A stretch of 64,000 nt of DNA from Corynebacterium haematomassiliense (lineage in GTDB: Bacteria; Actinomycetota; Actinomycetes; Mycobacteriales; Mycobacteriaceae), in NCBI RefSeq assembly GCF_013978595.1, contig NZ_JACDTZ010000001.1, positions 496,001-560,000 on the forward strand, in the 5' to 3' direction. Every line of letters begins with the position of its first letter. Positions within the stretch are counted from its first letter, which is position 1. The notes beneath the pieces are model-generated. The model worked only from the letters and a program-made list of their open reading frames with translations, was not told where the DNA came from and ran no database searches. Below, one piece after another: positions 33,843-42,888 of the stretch. A program made the position numbers and the translations under genes.

Positions 33843-33877
33843 GGGTTGTCCTTTCCGAAAACGGTCTAACGCGCAGA

Positions 33878-34822
33878 TTAGTCTAACGCGTCGAGCCCGC
33901 GTTGCACGCGGGACGTGGCCTCGTCCGCGAGAGATGCGGGTTCGACGATGCGCACCCGGTCCGCCTGGCTCAGGCAGAAGCGCACCAGCCAGTCGTCGCT
34001 GCCGTAGCGCATCGTGGCGGGGATCCACTCCCTTGGCGCGCCAGCATGCTCCGGGGCATTGTCCAGCTCGATCTCCCAGTAGTCAGCCAGCCAAGTCGCG
34101 TCCGGGTGGATCAGCAACTTCGCTTGTGCTCGATCGGCCATGCCGAACGGGTCCGCTGGGTCAAAGTCAGTGTCGAAGTCGGTGGCGGCCGAGGGGGCGT
34201 CGAGAAGCTCGGCGCTTTGGATCCTGTCCAAGCGGAACGTACGCATCTCGCCGTGCTGCGCGGCGTGGAGGTAGGTCGCCCCGGATTGGTGGAACAGGCT
34301 CGCGGGGTCAATTTCGCGCTCGGTGACTGTGTCCGAAGACGCAGAGAAATACGTGATGCGCAGCTTGCGCTTGGTCGCCAGCGCTTCGGCGACGGTGCCG
34401 GCGACACCCGCCTCCCCGGTGTGTTCCGCGTCGCCGACCGCCTGCGACTTGGTCACCGCGCGGATCTTCTCGGCGGCGGTGCGCACGGCGCGGCCGTCCA
34501 CGAGCCCCGGCATGGTCTCCAGGGAATCCAGCAGGATCAACAGCGCGCTGGCTTCCGCGGGCGACAGGCGCAGCGGCGTGGTCATCCCCTGGTCGTCTTT
34601 GATGTTGACGCCCTTCCAGGAGTATTCCAGGTCGATCATCTCGCCCGGTCCGGTGCCCACGCCGGAGAGGAACAGCAGCTCGAAATCGTCGCGCACCTGC
34701 ATCGGGTCTGCGCCCAGGTCGCGGGCGATTTCCATCGGGGTCAGCCCCGGGTGGTTCGAGGAATAGGCCAGCAGGTTGAGCAGGCGCACGACGCGCTCTT
34801 GGCGCTTGAAGTCCACAGCCAT
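33878..34822 (-). CDS. pafC: WYL-domain transcriptional regulator PafC
   Basis: A 314-residue protein with an N-terminal winged helix-turn-helix ([28 protein letters not shown]), a WYL domain ([26 protein letters not shown]) and a WCX extension at the C-terminus. In mycobacteria PafB and PafC form a heterodimer that activates LexA-independent DNA-damage genes. The start overlaps the pafB stop by one base. Confidence 0.92.
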   Translation of the reverse strand: MAVDFKRQERVVRLLNLLAYSSNHPGLTPMEIARDLGADPMQVRDDFELLFLSGVGTGPGEMIDLEYSWKGVNIKDDQGMTTPLRLSPAEASALLILLDSLETMPGLVDGRAVRTAAEKIRAVTKSQAVGDAEHTGEAGVAGTVAEALATKRKLRITYFSASSDTVTEREIDPASLFHQSGATYLHAAQHGEMRTFRLDRIQSAELLDAPSAATDFDTDFDPADPFGMADRAQAKLLIHPDATWLADYWEIELDNAPEHAGAPREWIPATMRYGSDDWLVRFCLSQADRVRIVEPASLADEATSRVQRGLDALD

Positions 34823-35793
34823 TAGTTCTCCCCTTCCAGCGCGGTGCGCAGCAGCTTCACGACGTCCTCACGGACCTCCACTGGCTCCACCGCGAGCACG
34901 TTTCCGGCGAGGCTGGCGATGGTGCGCACGGCCCAGTCGCGGTCCACGCCGCGCAGCGTGATGGTGTCGGCGGCGGTGTCGCCTCCGTCCGCCTCCCCTT
35001 CCGTGCCGACTTTGGAGGTACGGGAGCCGCGCTGGGCGAGTTCCTCGCCGGTGCCGTGGGTGACGGTAACGGTGGCGTCGATAAGCTCGCCGCGAAGCGT
35101 TTCCTCCACCAGTGCCTGCAGGTCGCCCGCACGTTCGTGGAACGCGTCCGAGTGGCGCACTTTCTTCAGCTTGGAGATCTTTTTGAGGCGGAACACGCGC
35201 ACGTCGTCGCGGTCGATGTCGTAGCCGACGAAGTAGGCGCGGTTGTTCAAGGACACCACGCCCCACGGGTCGGCGACGCGGCGCTCCGGGTCCTTGCCGG
35301 GGGCGCGGACGAAGTCGAAGGAGATGCGCTGCTTGGCCTGCACGCACTTCACGATGGCGCGCAGCGTGTCGGGGCGCAGCTGGAAGATGTCGTTGGACAC
35401 GTTCATCAGCGCTGGCGCGTCCATGGAGCGCGTCGCTCCGGACGCGGCGAGCTTGGTCCAGCCGGAGCGTGCGAATTCGCCGAGCGAACCCGGCTTGCTC
35501 AGGTCCGCGGCGAGGCCCACCACGGAGGCCTCCTCGGCGGTGAGGTCCACGGCCGGCAACTCGTAGAGGTCCTTGACCACCCACACTTCGCCGTCCTGGT
35601 AGCGCGCGGGCACGCCGAGGTCGCGCAGCTCGCGCACGTCGCGCTCAATGAGGTGGGTGGCGGCGTCGCGGGTGCGGCCGCCGTAACCGTCCACGTGTTT
35701 TTGCACCCAGCTGACGTCGCGTTTTGCGGGCGAGGCCAGCAAGGCAAACGTGAGCCCGACCTGGCGCACGACCATGTCGTTGTCGTTGGCCAC
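34822..35793 (-). CDS. pafB: WYL-domain transcriptional regulator PafB
   Basis: A 323-residue protein similar in plan to PafC. A winged helix-turn-helix (VSWVQKHVDGYGGR, THLIERDVRELRDLGVP) is followed by a WYL domain (VSLNNRAYFVGYDIDRDDVRVFRLKKI) and a WCX domain. A charged insertion near residue 250 (RTSKVGTEGEADGGD) is unusual in length. It works with PafC in DNA-damage response. It lies six bases after pafA, so it is in the pupylation operon even though its role is separate. Confidence 0.92.
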   Translation of the reverse strand: MANDNDMVVRQVGLTFALLASPAKRDVSWVQKHVDGYGGRTRDAATHLIERDVRELRDLGVPARYQDGEVWVVKDLYELPAVDLTAEEASVVGLAADLSKPGSLGEFARSGWTKLAASGATRSMDAPALMNVSNDIFQLRPDTLRAIVKCVQAKQRISFDFVRAPGKDPERRVADPWGVVSLNNRAYFVGYDIDRDDVRVFRLKKISKLKKVRHSDAFHERAGDLQALVEETLRGELIDATVTVTHGTGEELAQRGSRTSKVGTEGEADGGDTAADTITLRGVDRDWAVRTIASLAGNVLAVEPVEVREDVVKLLRTALEGEN

Positions 35794-35799
35794 CGCGAC

Positions 35800-37170
35800 C
35801 TACCCTTCTTCGGTTTCCTGCGCCCGCACCCAGCTGATCAGGTCGGCTGCGGCGTCGTCCGTGGTGGCGAACGGGTCCTGCAGCTCCACCGTGCGGGGTT
35901 CCGGGCGGTTGACCTTCAAGTGCACCCAGTCGACATTATGCGCAAGGCCACGCTCGCGCACGGCGGAAAGGAACTTCCCGCGGATGGCGGCGCGCGTCGT
36001 CGCCGGCGGGTTGTCCACCGCCTGCTCAATGGCCGCGTCCTCGATCCAGCGCGCTGCCAGCCCCTTGCGTTCCAGCACGTAGAACAAGCCGCGATCGGGG
36101 TTGATGTCGTGGTAGGTCAGGTCGATCTGGGCGAGCTTCGGGTGGTCCCAGCCGCAGCCGAGGCGGTCCTTGAACTGGGTGAGCAGCTTGCGCTTGATCA
36201 CCCAGTCAATCTCCGTGTCCACGCCCGAGAAATCCTGCGTGGCAATGGCGTCGAGCACGCGGCCCCACAGGTCCACCACCCGCGCCATCTCCTCGTTCGG
36301 CGTGCCCTCGTCCGGACGCTGCTTCAGCCAGCGCTTCGCGGCTTCGAGGGTGCGCTGCTGCACCTCGAGCGCGGTAACGGTGCCGCCCGCTGCAAGGGTG
36401 AGTTCGGTGGCGCCCGTGGGGTCGGCGGCGATGTCACGGATGTGCGCGATCGGGTCCGCAAGCTCCATGTCCGGCAGGTCGAAGCCGGCCTCCAGCATCT
36501 CGATGACCAGCAGCATCGAGCCGACCTTCAGCGCGAACGTAGGCTCGGACATGTTGGAATCGCCCACGATGACGTGCATGCGGCGGAAGCGGTGTGAATC
36601 CCCGTGCGGCTCGTCGCGGGTGTTGATGATCGGCCGGGTGCGCGTGGTGGCCGAGGACACGCCCTCCCACACCTGGTCCGCGCGCTGGGAGATGACGAAC
36701 TTGTCCCCCGCGATCTTTCCCGCGCCGCAGATCAGCTGGCGCGTGATCAGGAATGGCAGCAGTTGCTGGCCGAAAGATTTCAACGCGAGCTCGCGACTGA
36801 TCAGGTAGTTCTCGTGCGCGCCGTAGGAGTTCCCGCGCGAATCCACGTTGTTTTTGAACAGGTAGGTCGAACCCGCGAAGCCGTCGTTACGCAGCGCCTC
36901 ATCGCACTGCTGCGACAACCGGTGGAAGATCCGCTCCCCCGCCTTGTCGTAGGCCAGAAGCTGGCTCAGCGAGTCGCATTCCGCGGTCGCGTACTCCGGG
37001 TGCGAACCCACATCCAGATACAAACGCGAAGCGTTAGCGGTGAAGACGTTGGAGCTGCGGTGCCGCGCAACCACCGGGCGAAACAGGTAGCGCGCCACCT
37101 CCTCGGGCGTGAGTACCTGCCGCGAGCCGTCGTAGGCGGACACTCCGAACTCTGTTTCCACGCCCATCAC
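35800..37170 (-). CDS. pafA: Pup-protein ligase PafA
   Basis: A 456-residue carboxylate-amine ligase of the glutamine-synthetase-like fold that joins the C-terminal Glu of Pup to lysines of target proteins with ATP. Signatures: GVETEFGV at the start, RLYLDVGSHPEYATAECD, LFKNNVDSRGNSYGAHENYL, TRDEPHGDSHRFRRMHVIVGDSN. The annotated GTG at 37170 is followed directly by ATG. Known PafA proteins begin with RRIMGIETEFG, and here RR precedes the GTG in frame, so the true start may lie a few codons upstream at a non-ATG codon. Confidence 0.94.
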   Translation of the reverse strand: MMGVETEFGVSAYDGSRQVLTPEEVARYLFRPVVARHRSSNVFTANASRLYLDVGSHPEYATAECDSLSQLLAYDKAGERIFHRLSQQCDEALRNDGFAGSTYLFKNNVDSRGNSYGAHENYLISRELALKSFGQQLLPFLITRQLICGAGKIAGDKFVISQRADQVWEGVSSATTRTRPIINTRDEPHGDSHRFRRMHVIVGDSNMSEPTFALKVGSMLLVIEMLEAGFDLPDMELADPIAHIRDIAADPTGATELTLAAGGTVTALEVQQRTLEAAKRWLKQRPDEGTPNEEMARVVDLWGRVLDAIATQDFSGVDTEIDWVIKRKLLTQFKDRLGCGWDHPKLAQIDLTYHDINPDRGLFYVLERKGLAARWIEDAAIEQAVDNPPATTRAAIRGKFLSAVRERGLAHNVDWVHLKVNRPEPRTVELQDPFATTDDAAADLISWVRAQETEEG

Positions 37171-37195
37171 GCGGCGCGGGTAGCTGGTTGCCAGC

Positions 37196-37387
37196 TTACT
37201 GCCCGCCCTTCTGCACGAACGACTTCACAAACTCCTCCGAGTTGGAGTCCAGCAGCGCGTCAATCTCGTCGAGCAGGTCGTCGGTGCCGGAGGTGTTGAT
37301 CTGGGCCTGGCCGGCAGATTCCGCGGAGACGTCCTCGCCGTGGTTGTCCCCGCCGCCACCGGAAGCGTGTGTCTGTTGCGTAGCCAT
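37196..37387 (-). CDS. pup: Prokaryotic ubiquitin-like protein Pup
   Basis: A 63-residue, largely disordered acidic protein. The C-terminal half has the conserved helix LLDEIDALLDSNSEEFVKSF and the end QKGGQ. The terminal Gln must be deamidated to Glu by Dop before PafA can use it. ATG at 37387 (MATQQTHASGGGG) is chosen from the usual size and has AAGG eight bases upstream. It lies between pafA and dop, with no prcA/prcB genes around. Confidence 0.96.
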   Translation of the reverse strand: MATQQTHASGGGGDNHGEDVSAESAGQAQINTSGTDDLLDEIDALLDSNSEEFVKSFVQKGGQ

Positions 37388-37397
37388 AGATGCAACC

Positions 37398-38897
37398 TTA
37401 GCGCTCTGGAGCCAGCCCCAGGCCGGAAAGCAGCTCGCGAGTTGTCGCAGACGTTTCAATCAGCTCGCCCACGTCCGCCCTGGTGTGGCTGCCCAGCAGG
37501 TCCAGCGGCACCCGGTAGAGCTGCCCGTCCACGGTGAACAGCATGGACTGCCAGTTCGAGGCTGTTAGGTCCTCGGCGAACTTTTCGCCCGCGCGACCCC
37601 GGAAGTACGCGCGGGTGTCCTCCGGCGGGTGGACCGCAGCTTCTGCGATCTTCTCCGCGCTGACCATCGTGCGCATCGCTCCCTTGCGCACCAGCGCGTG
37701 GTACAGGGAGCTTTCGGGGTCGATGTCCGCGTACTGCAAATCAATCGCCTGCAGCTTGGCCTGGGTCGCCCCGCGCTGCTCAAACCTGCGCACCAGCGCC
37801 CACTTCGCCGTCCAATCCAGCCGGTCGGCGGTGGACAGCGGGTCGCGCTCAAGGTCGTCGAGGACCTCGCCCCACAGTTGGAGCACTTGCTTATCGACGT
37901 CGCTCCGCCCCTCACACCTTCTCCTGTATTCACGGAGGATGGAGATCGCGGTCAACCTTTGGCCGTCGAGAAGCTCGAGCTCATGTGTGAGCGTGGGATC
38001 GTGGCTGACCGCCTTGATTTCCTCGACCGGGTTTTTCAGTCGCAGGTCCGAGAAATCCACACCGGCCTCGATGGCGTCGAGCACCAGCGAGGTCATGCCG
38101 AGTTTGAGGAAGTTGGAGAACTGGCTCATGTTCGCGTCACCCACGATGACGTGCAGGCGGCGGAAGTCCTCCTCCGGTGCGTGCGGCTCGTCGCGCGTGT
38201 TGACGATGCCGCGGTTGAGCGTGGTCTCCAGCGAAACCTCCTGCTCGAAGTAGTCCGCGCGCTGCGAGATCTGGAAGCCCGGTGTCTCCGACTCCTGGCC
38301 GATGCCCACGCGTCCCGCGCCGATGATGACCTGGCGGGTGACGAAGAACGGGATCAGCGCCTGGGTGAGGTTTTCGAAGTTGGTGTGGCGCGAGTACAGG
38401 TAATTCTCGTGGCTGCCGTAGGAGCGGCCCTTGCCGTCGACGTTGTTCTTGTAGAACTTCAGCGGCGGGCACGGTTCGTGCTTGGCCAGCACGGAAACCT
38501 GCTGCTCCCACAGCTCGCGGATGCACGCGGCGGCGTCATTGAGGACGATGTCGCCGGCGGCGTCGTAGACCATCGCGTCAAACGCGTTCGAGCACTCCGG
38601 ACTGGAGTATTCCGGGTGCCCGTGGTCGACGTAGTAGCGCGCGCCATTGGTGGTGACCACGTTGGCCACCCCGATCGCGTTCGCGTCCACAACCGGCACG
38701 CTGCGGTAGCGCTGCAGGTCGAAGCCGCGGGCATCCTTCAGCGGGGCCTCCTCCGCATAGTCCCAGCGGGTGCGGGCCTGGGTGCGCAGCGCCGCGTACG
38801 CAACCACCGCGTGCGTGGAGGTGACCAGCGGGCTGATTTGCGGGTTGTCCGGGCAGGTGATGCCATACTCCGTCTCGGTTCCCAAGTAACGCGTCAT
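37398..38897 (-). CDS. dop: Pup deamidase/depupylase Dop
   Basis: A 499-residue paralogue of PafA. It converts the C-terminal Gln of Pup to Glu and removes Pup from tagged proteins. Motifs: YLGTETEYGITCPDNP at the start, YVDHGHPEYSSPECSNAFDAMVYD with the catalytic Asp region, FYKNNVDGKGRSYGSHENYL, NTRDEPHAPEEDFRRLHVIVGDAN. The extra Dop loop region around residues 40-55 is present in short form. pup starts 10 bases downstream. It is the first gene of the helY-to-dop minus-strand group. Confidence 0.95.
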   Translation of the reverse strand: MTRYLGTETEYGITCPDNPQISPLVTSTHAVVAYAALRTQARTRWDYAEEAPLKDARGFDLQRYRSVPVVDANAIGVANVVTTNGARYYVDHGHPEYSSPECSNAFDAMVYDAAGDIVLNDAAACIRELWEQQVSVLAKHEPCPPLKFYKNNVDGKGRSYGSHENYLYSRHTNFENLTQALIPFFVTRQVIIGAGRVGIGQESETPGFQISQRADYFEQEVSLETTLNRGIVNTRDEPHAPEEDFRRLHVIVGDANMSQFSNFLKLGMTSLVLDAIEAGVDFSDLRLKNPVEEIKAVSHDPTLTHELELLDGQRLTAISILREYRRRCEGRSDVDKQVLQLWGEVLDDLERDPLSTADRLDWTAKWALVRRFEQRGATQAKLQAIDLQYADIDPESSLYHALVRKGAMRTMVSAEKIAEAAVHPPEDTRAYFRGRAGEKFAEDLTASNWQSMLFTVDGQLYRVPLDLLGSHTRADVGELIETSATTRELLSGLGLAPER

Positions 38898-38926
38898 AGA
38901 TGTCGAGCCTACAGGCGTGTCCGTGT

Positions 38927-38963
38927 TTGGAAGATAATACGATCAGACGTATTTTATTTAGCT
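38927..38963 (+). promoter_or_regulatory. Leaderless promoter and operator-like repeat before the peptide transporter
   Basis: TTGGAA (38927-38932) - 17 bases - TATTTT (38950-38955) predicts a start next to the ATG at 38964; there is no Shine-Dalgarno sequence. The perfect inverted repeat AATACG-6-CGTATT (38936-38953) covers the spacer and part of the -10, where a repressor would block polymerase. A divergent dop promoter must share this 66-base gap. Confidence 0.45.
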
Positions 38964-40448
38964 ATGACTTCCGCAACACAGCCCGGTGCGGCCGCGCCGC
39001 AGACCGAGCGCAAGTTCTTCGGCCAACCCTGGGGGCTGGCCAACCTCTTCGGCATTGAACTGTGGGAGCGCTTCAGCTTCTACGGCATGCAGGCGCTGTT
39101 GGCCTACTATATGTACTACTCGACGACCGAAGGTGGCCTCGGCATCGACAAATCCACCGCGCTGAGCCTGGTCGGCGCCTATGGCGGCTTCGTGTACATG
39201 ATGGCGCTCGTCGCCTCCTTCGTCGGCGACCGCCTCCTCGGCGCGGAACGCACCCTGTTCTACTCGGCAATCCTGGTCATGATCGGCCACATCGTGCTCG
39301 CTCTCGTGCCGGGCGCCGCCGGCCTGGCCATTGGTCTGGTGTGTGTGGGCATCGGCTCCGGCGGCGTGAAGACGGCGACCCAGGTGGTTCTCGGCGACCT
39401 GTACACCCGCGAGGACCCGCGCCGCGACGCAGGCTTTTCCATCTTCTACATGTCTGTCAACATCGGCGGACTGCTCGGCCCCGCGATTACGGGCCGGGTG
39501 TGGGGCATGGCCGGCTTCCACTGGGGCTTCGGCCTCGCCGCCATCGGCATGGCCATCGGTCTGGTGCAGTACACGCTCATGCGCAAGTCCACCATCGGCG
39601 CCGCCGGCTCCGAGGTGCCCAACCCGCTGCCGCGCTCGAAGTGGGCTCCGGTTGGTTTCGGTGCGCTGGCAGTCGTGGCAATCGTCGTCGGGTTGCTCAC
39701 CACCGGCATTCTGCCGCTGGACATGCTGAGCTGGGTCGTTTTCGCCATCGCCCTTGCTGCGACGGTCATCCTGCTGTGGGAGATGTTCGCGTCCGACAAG
39801 GTCACCGCCCACGAGAAGTCGCGCCTGACCGGCTACATTCCGCTGCTCGCGGGCTCCGTGGCGTTTTTTGCCATCTTCCAGTCGCAGTTCACCGTGGTGG
39901 CGCTGTACACCGACCAGCGCGCGAACCTGGACTTCTTCTGGACTGAGCTCGAGCCCGCGCAGGTGCAGTCCTTCAACCCGCTGTTCATCATCATCTTCGC
40001 CCCGATCTTCGCCGCCATGTGGACGAAACTCGGCGAGCGCCAGTGGGCGTCTGCGACCAAGTTCGGCGTGGCCAACATCATCATCGGCCTGTCGCTGTTC
40101 ATCTTCCTGCCGTACGTGGGCAAGGGCGAGAACTCCACCCCGCTCGCAGTGCTGGTGCTGATCCTGTTCCTGTTCACCATGGGTGAACTCCTGCTGTCGC
40201 CGGTCGGCAACTCGCTGGCCACCAAGGTCGCCCCGGTGGCGTTCAAGTCGCGCCTGTTCGCGGTGTGGCTGATGTCGGTGTCCATGGGCACCGCGCTGTC
40301 TGGCGTGCTCGGCTCGCTGTACAACCCGGACGACGCGGCCGCGGAGCGCATCTTCTTCCTCACGCTGTCCGCGATCACTATCGTGCTCGGGTTGGTCCTC
40401 ATCGCGATCAGCCGTTGGGTCGTGCGCAAGTTCGGGGACGTGCGCTAG
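38964..40448 (+). CDS. Proton-dependent oligopeptide (POT/PTR2) transporter
   Basis: A 494-residue major-facilitator protein with 12-14 hydrophobic helices. The POT signature ExxER is in FGIELWERFSFYG, followed by GAYGGFVYMMALVASFVGDRLLGAER. These residues couple protons to import of di- and tripeptides. ATG at 38964 is taken because the family's N-terminal segment begins just after it; the frame is open much further upstream, but that overlaps dop. It is divergent from dop and followed by a long hairpin. Placement within the pupylation region is unusual (see findings). Confidence 0.93.
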   Translation: MTSATQPGAAAPQTERKFFGQPWGLANLFGIELWERFSFYGMQALLAYYMYYSTTEGGLGIDKSTALSLVGAYGGFVYMMALVASFVGDRLLGAERTLFYSAILVMIGHIVLALVPGAAGLAIGLVCVGIGSGGVKTATQVVLGDLYTREDPRRDAGFSIFYMSVNIGGLLGPAITGRVWGMAGFHWGFGLAAIGMAIGLVQYTLMRKSTIGAAGSEVPNPLPRSKWAPVGFGALAVVAIVVGLLTTGILPLDMLSWVVFAIALAATVILLWEMFASDKVTAHEKSRLTGYIPLLAGSVAFFAIFQSQFTVVALYTDQRANLDFFWTELEPAQVQSFNPLFIIIFAPIFAAMWTKLGERQWASATKFGVANIIIGLSLFIFLPYVGKGENSTPLAVLVLILFLFTMGELLLSPVGNSLATKVAPVAFKSRLFAVWLMSVSMGTALSGVLGSLYNPDDAAAERIFFLTLSAITIVLGLVLIAISRWVVRKFGDVR

Positions 40449-40469
40449 GCGGAGCTGACGTCGCAAAGC

Positions 40470-40539
40470 TAAAGCTCGTTACTCGCACCTCGTTATTCGC
40501 CTCTCAGAGGAGACTAATGAGGTGAGGTAACGAGCTTTA
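40470..40539. repeat. 70-base long hairpin between convergent genes
   Basis: TAAAGCTCGTTAC (40470-40482) pairs perfectly with GTAACGAGCTTTA (40527-40539). The segments between are also largely complementary, around CACCTC/GAGGTG and CCTCT/AGAGG, so almost the whole 70 bases fold back. It separates the peptide transporter from pdxS and probably stops both transcripts. It also has the shape of a small palindromic repeat element. Confidence 0.7.
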
Positions 40540-40552
40540 CGCGTTTAATGCC

Positions 40553-41428
40553 CTACCAGCCGCGCTCGGCCAGGCGGTGCGGCGCCGGAAGGTCAGCGAC
40601 GTTGATGCCCACCATCGCCTCGCCCAGGCCGCGGGAAGCCTCGGTGACCACTGCGATGTCGTTCCAGTTCTTCGTGGCCTTGACCACGGCCTTCGCGCGG
40701 GCCTCAGGGTTACCGGACTTGAAGATGCCGGAGCCGACGAACACACCGTCCGCGCCGAGCTCCATCATGAACGCGGCGTCCGCCGGGGTGGACACGCCGC
40801 CGGCGACCAGCAGCGGCACCGGCAACTTGCCGTTTTCCGCCACCTGCGCCACCAGCTCGTACGGCGCCTGCAGTTCTTTGGCGGCGACGTAGAGCTCGTC
40901 GCGGTTGTTGGCCCAAATGGCCTGCAGCGCTGCGATCTCACTGGTGATCTTGCGGATGTGCTTGGTGGCCTCGGAAACGTCGCCGGTGCCGGCCTCGCCC
41001 TTGGAACGGATCATGGACGCGCCCTCGTTGATGCGGCGCAGCGCCTCGCCGAGGTTGGTCGCGCCGCAGACGAACGGCACGGAAAAGCCACGCTTGTCGA
41101 TGTGGTTCACGTAGTCCGCGGGGCTGAGCACCTCGGATTCATCGATGTAGTCCACACCCAGGTGCTCGAGGATCTTCGCCTCCACCGCGTGGCCGATACG
41201 CGCCTTGGCCATGACCGGGATGTCGACGGTCTCGATGATGCCCTCGATCAGGTCCGGATCCGACATGCGGGCCACGCCGCCCTGCGCGCGGATGTCGGCC
41301 GGCACGCGCTCAAGCGCCATGACGGCGGATGCGCCGGCGTCCTCGGCGATCTTGGCCTGCTCGGGCGTGACCACGTCCATGATCACGCCACCGATGAATT
41401 TCTGGTTCAGCTGTTCTACATCAGACAT
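40553..41428 (-). CDS. pdxS: Pyridoxal 5'-phosphate synthase subunit PdxS
   Basis: A 291-residue (beta/alpha)8 enzyme that makes PLP from ribose 5-phosphate, glyceraldehyde 3-phosphate and ammonia. Catalytic lysines are in VMAKARIGH and [35 protein letters not shown]-type and [17 protein letters not shown] motifs are typical. The ATG at 41428 matches the usual N-terminus ([19 protein letters not shown]). PdxS normally works with the glutaminase PdxT; no pdxT is found in the window. It is divergent from pdxR, its likely activator. Confidence 0.95.
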   Translation of the reverse strand: MSDVEQLNQKFIGGVIMDVVTPEQAKIAEDAGASAVMALERVPADIRAQGGVARMSDPDLIEGIIETVDIPVMAKARIGHAVEAKILEHLGVDYIDESEVLSPADYVNHIDKRGFSVPFVCGATNLGEALRRINEGASMIRSKGEAGTGDVSEATKHIRKITSEIAALQAIWANNRDELYVAAKELQAPYELVAQVAENGKLPVPLLVAGGVSTPADAAFMMELGADGVFVGSGIFKSGNPEARAKAVVKATKNWNDIAVVTEASRGLGEAMVGINVADLPAPHRLAERGW

Positions 41429-41448
41429 ACCGCTTAGTCTTCCCCGGC

Positions 41449-41497
41449 AACTGGTAGATTCCAAGTGCCAGTTCTATTTAGTTTCTTTGGACCAGTT
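41449..41497. promoter_or_regulatory. PdxR operator candidates between pdxS and pdxR
   Basis: AACTGG (41449-41454) and CCAGTT (41468-41473) form a perfect inverted repeat 13 bases apart, and a third copy CCAGTT is at 41492-41497, next to the pdxR start. MocR-type regulators usually bind such repeated half-sites between divergent genes. TATTTA (41475-41480) may be the -10 of pdxR. Confidence 0.5.
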
Positions 41498-41498
41498 G

Positions 41499-42869
41499 AT
41501 GCTGCTGCACATCTCCCGCGACCGCCCAACGCCCATCCCCGCGCAGATCGCCGCGGGCATCCGCGACGCTGTCGCCAGCGGGGCGCTCTCACCTAACGAC
41601 GCCATCCCGTCCACTCGAGCCCTCGCCGAGAAGCTCGGCGTGTCCCGCGGCAGCGTGGTCACCGCGTACGACCAGCTCGAAGGTGAGGGCTACCTTCTGA
41701 CCAGCCAGGGCGCCCCGACGCGGATCCACCCGGACCTCACCGTCGCGGCGCCGTTACCCCAACCCACCGCCGGCACGCCTGCCCGCACAACCCTGAAGGC
41801 CCGAATCTCGCTCAAGCCCTCGCCCGGCAGCGCGGGCACCATCCGCCCCGCAACCTGGCGTAAGGCGTGGCGCGAGGCCGCAGCGGAACCCAGCAACGCG
41901 GTGGACAAGTCCGGTGAGCCGGAGCTGCGCCACGCCGTTGCCGAGCACCTCCGCCTCGCCCGAAGCATGCGCGTGTCCCCGGACCAGATCGTGGTCACCG
42001 GCGGCTCACGCGAGGGGCTCATGTGCATCCTGACTGCTCTCGGCCCTAGCCTGCGGGTCGGCGTGGAAGACCCCGGGCACCCGGGACTGCGTCGCGTGAT
42101 CCCGCTCGCCGGCCACGAGATCGTGGAATGCGCAACCGACACCGACGGCGTCGTAGTGGGCGCACTCCCCGACTCCCTCGACGCCCTACTGGTCACCCCC
42201 TCGCACCTCTACCCCTTCGGCGGCGCCATGCCCGCAGCCCGTCGTGTGGAGCTGCTCGAGTGGGCCGCGCGCACCGACACCGTGGTAATCGAAGACGACT
42301 TCAACACCGAGCTGCGCTACCGCATCTCACCGCAGCCAGCGCTGTCCTCGCTGGCCACCCGCGCGGACGTGCTCACCCTCGGCACGTTTTCCACGCTGCT
42401 CTCCCGCGAGCTCGCCGCCGGCTACGTCGTCGCCTCGCCAGCGACCGCCGAGGCTTTGCGCGAGGTCCGCAGCGTCCTCGGCATGCCGGTCTCCTCCGTC
42501 ACCCAGCGGGCCATCGCGCACTTGCTTAACGACGGCGTCGCCCGCCTCGCATCCCGCGCCGTCCACCGTGGATTAGCGCAGCGACGCGAGGTCTTGAACG
42601 AGCGACTAGTCCCGCTGTTCGATGGCGCCCGACTCGCGCCCGGCGACGGCGCGGACCTCACGGTGCGCTTCAGAACCCGAGAAGAGCGGGACGAGTTTGA
42701 AACGCGTCTGCTTGAGGCCGGTATCGAATCCGGGCACGAATCCACCTTGTGGACCAACAGCGGAGACGGCTTAGTGCTGAGCTTTGCTCACCTCAACTCC
42801 GGCGATTTCGATGTTGCTGTCGACACAGTTGCGCAGACGCTCGCTACCCTGGGCCGAGCCCAGACGTGA
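41499..42869 (+). CDS. pdxR: MocR-type regulator PdxR
   Basis: A 456-residue protein with an N-terminal GntR winged helix (IPAQIAAGIRDAVASGALSP, PSTRALAEKLGVSRGSVVTAYDQLEGEGYL) and a C-terminal fold-type I aminotransferase-like domain (VTGGSREGLM, VTPSHLYPFGGAMPAARR, VVIEDDFNTELRY, LGTFSTLLS). The PLP-Lys position appears as LGTFSTL, where aminotransferases have SFSK; no lysine is seen there, so PLP binding may differ. In C. glutamicum PdxR activates pdxST. Start ATG at 41499 is set by the N-terminal domain. Confidence 0.87.
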   Translation: MLLHISRDRPTPIPAQIAAGIRDAVASGALSPNDAIPSTRALAEKLGVSRGSVVTAYDQLEGEGYLLTSQGAPTRIHPDLTVAAPLPQPTAGTPARTTLKARISLKPSPGSAGTIRPATWRKAWREAAAEPSNAVDKSGEPELRHAVAEHLRLARSMRVSPDQIVVTGGSREGLMCILTALGPSLRVGVEDPGHPGLRRVIPLAGHEIVECATDTDGVVVGALPDSLDALLVTPSHLYPFGGAMPAARRVELLEWAARTDTVVIEDDFNTELRYRISPQPALSSLATRADVLTLGTFSTLLSRELAAGYVVASPATAEALREVRSVLGMPVSSVTQRAIAHLLNDGVARLASRAVHRGLAQRREVLNERLVPLFDGARLAPGDGADLTVRFRTREERDEFETRLLEAGIESGHESTLWTNSGDGLVLSFAHLNSGDFDVAVDTVAQTLATLGRAQT

Positions 42870-42888
42870 AGCGAAAGAGGGAACGGAT

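Noticed and set aside
37629-38963. Peptide transporter beginning about 445 codons further upstream
   Set aside because: That open frame lies opposite dop and has no transporter-like sequence; POT proteins begin near 38964.
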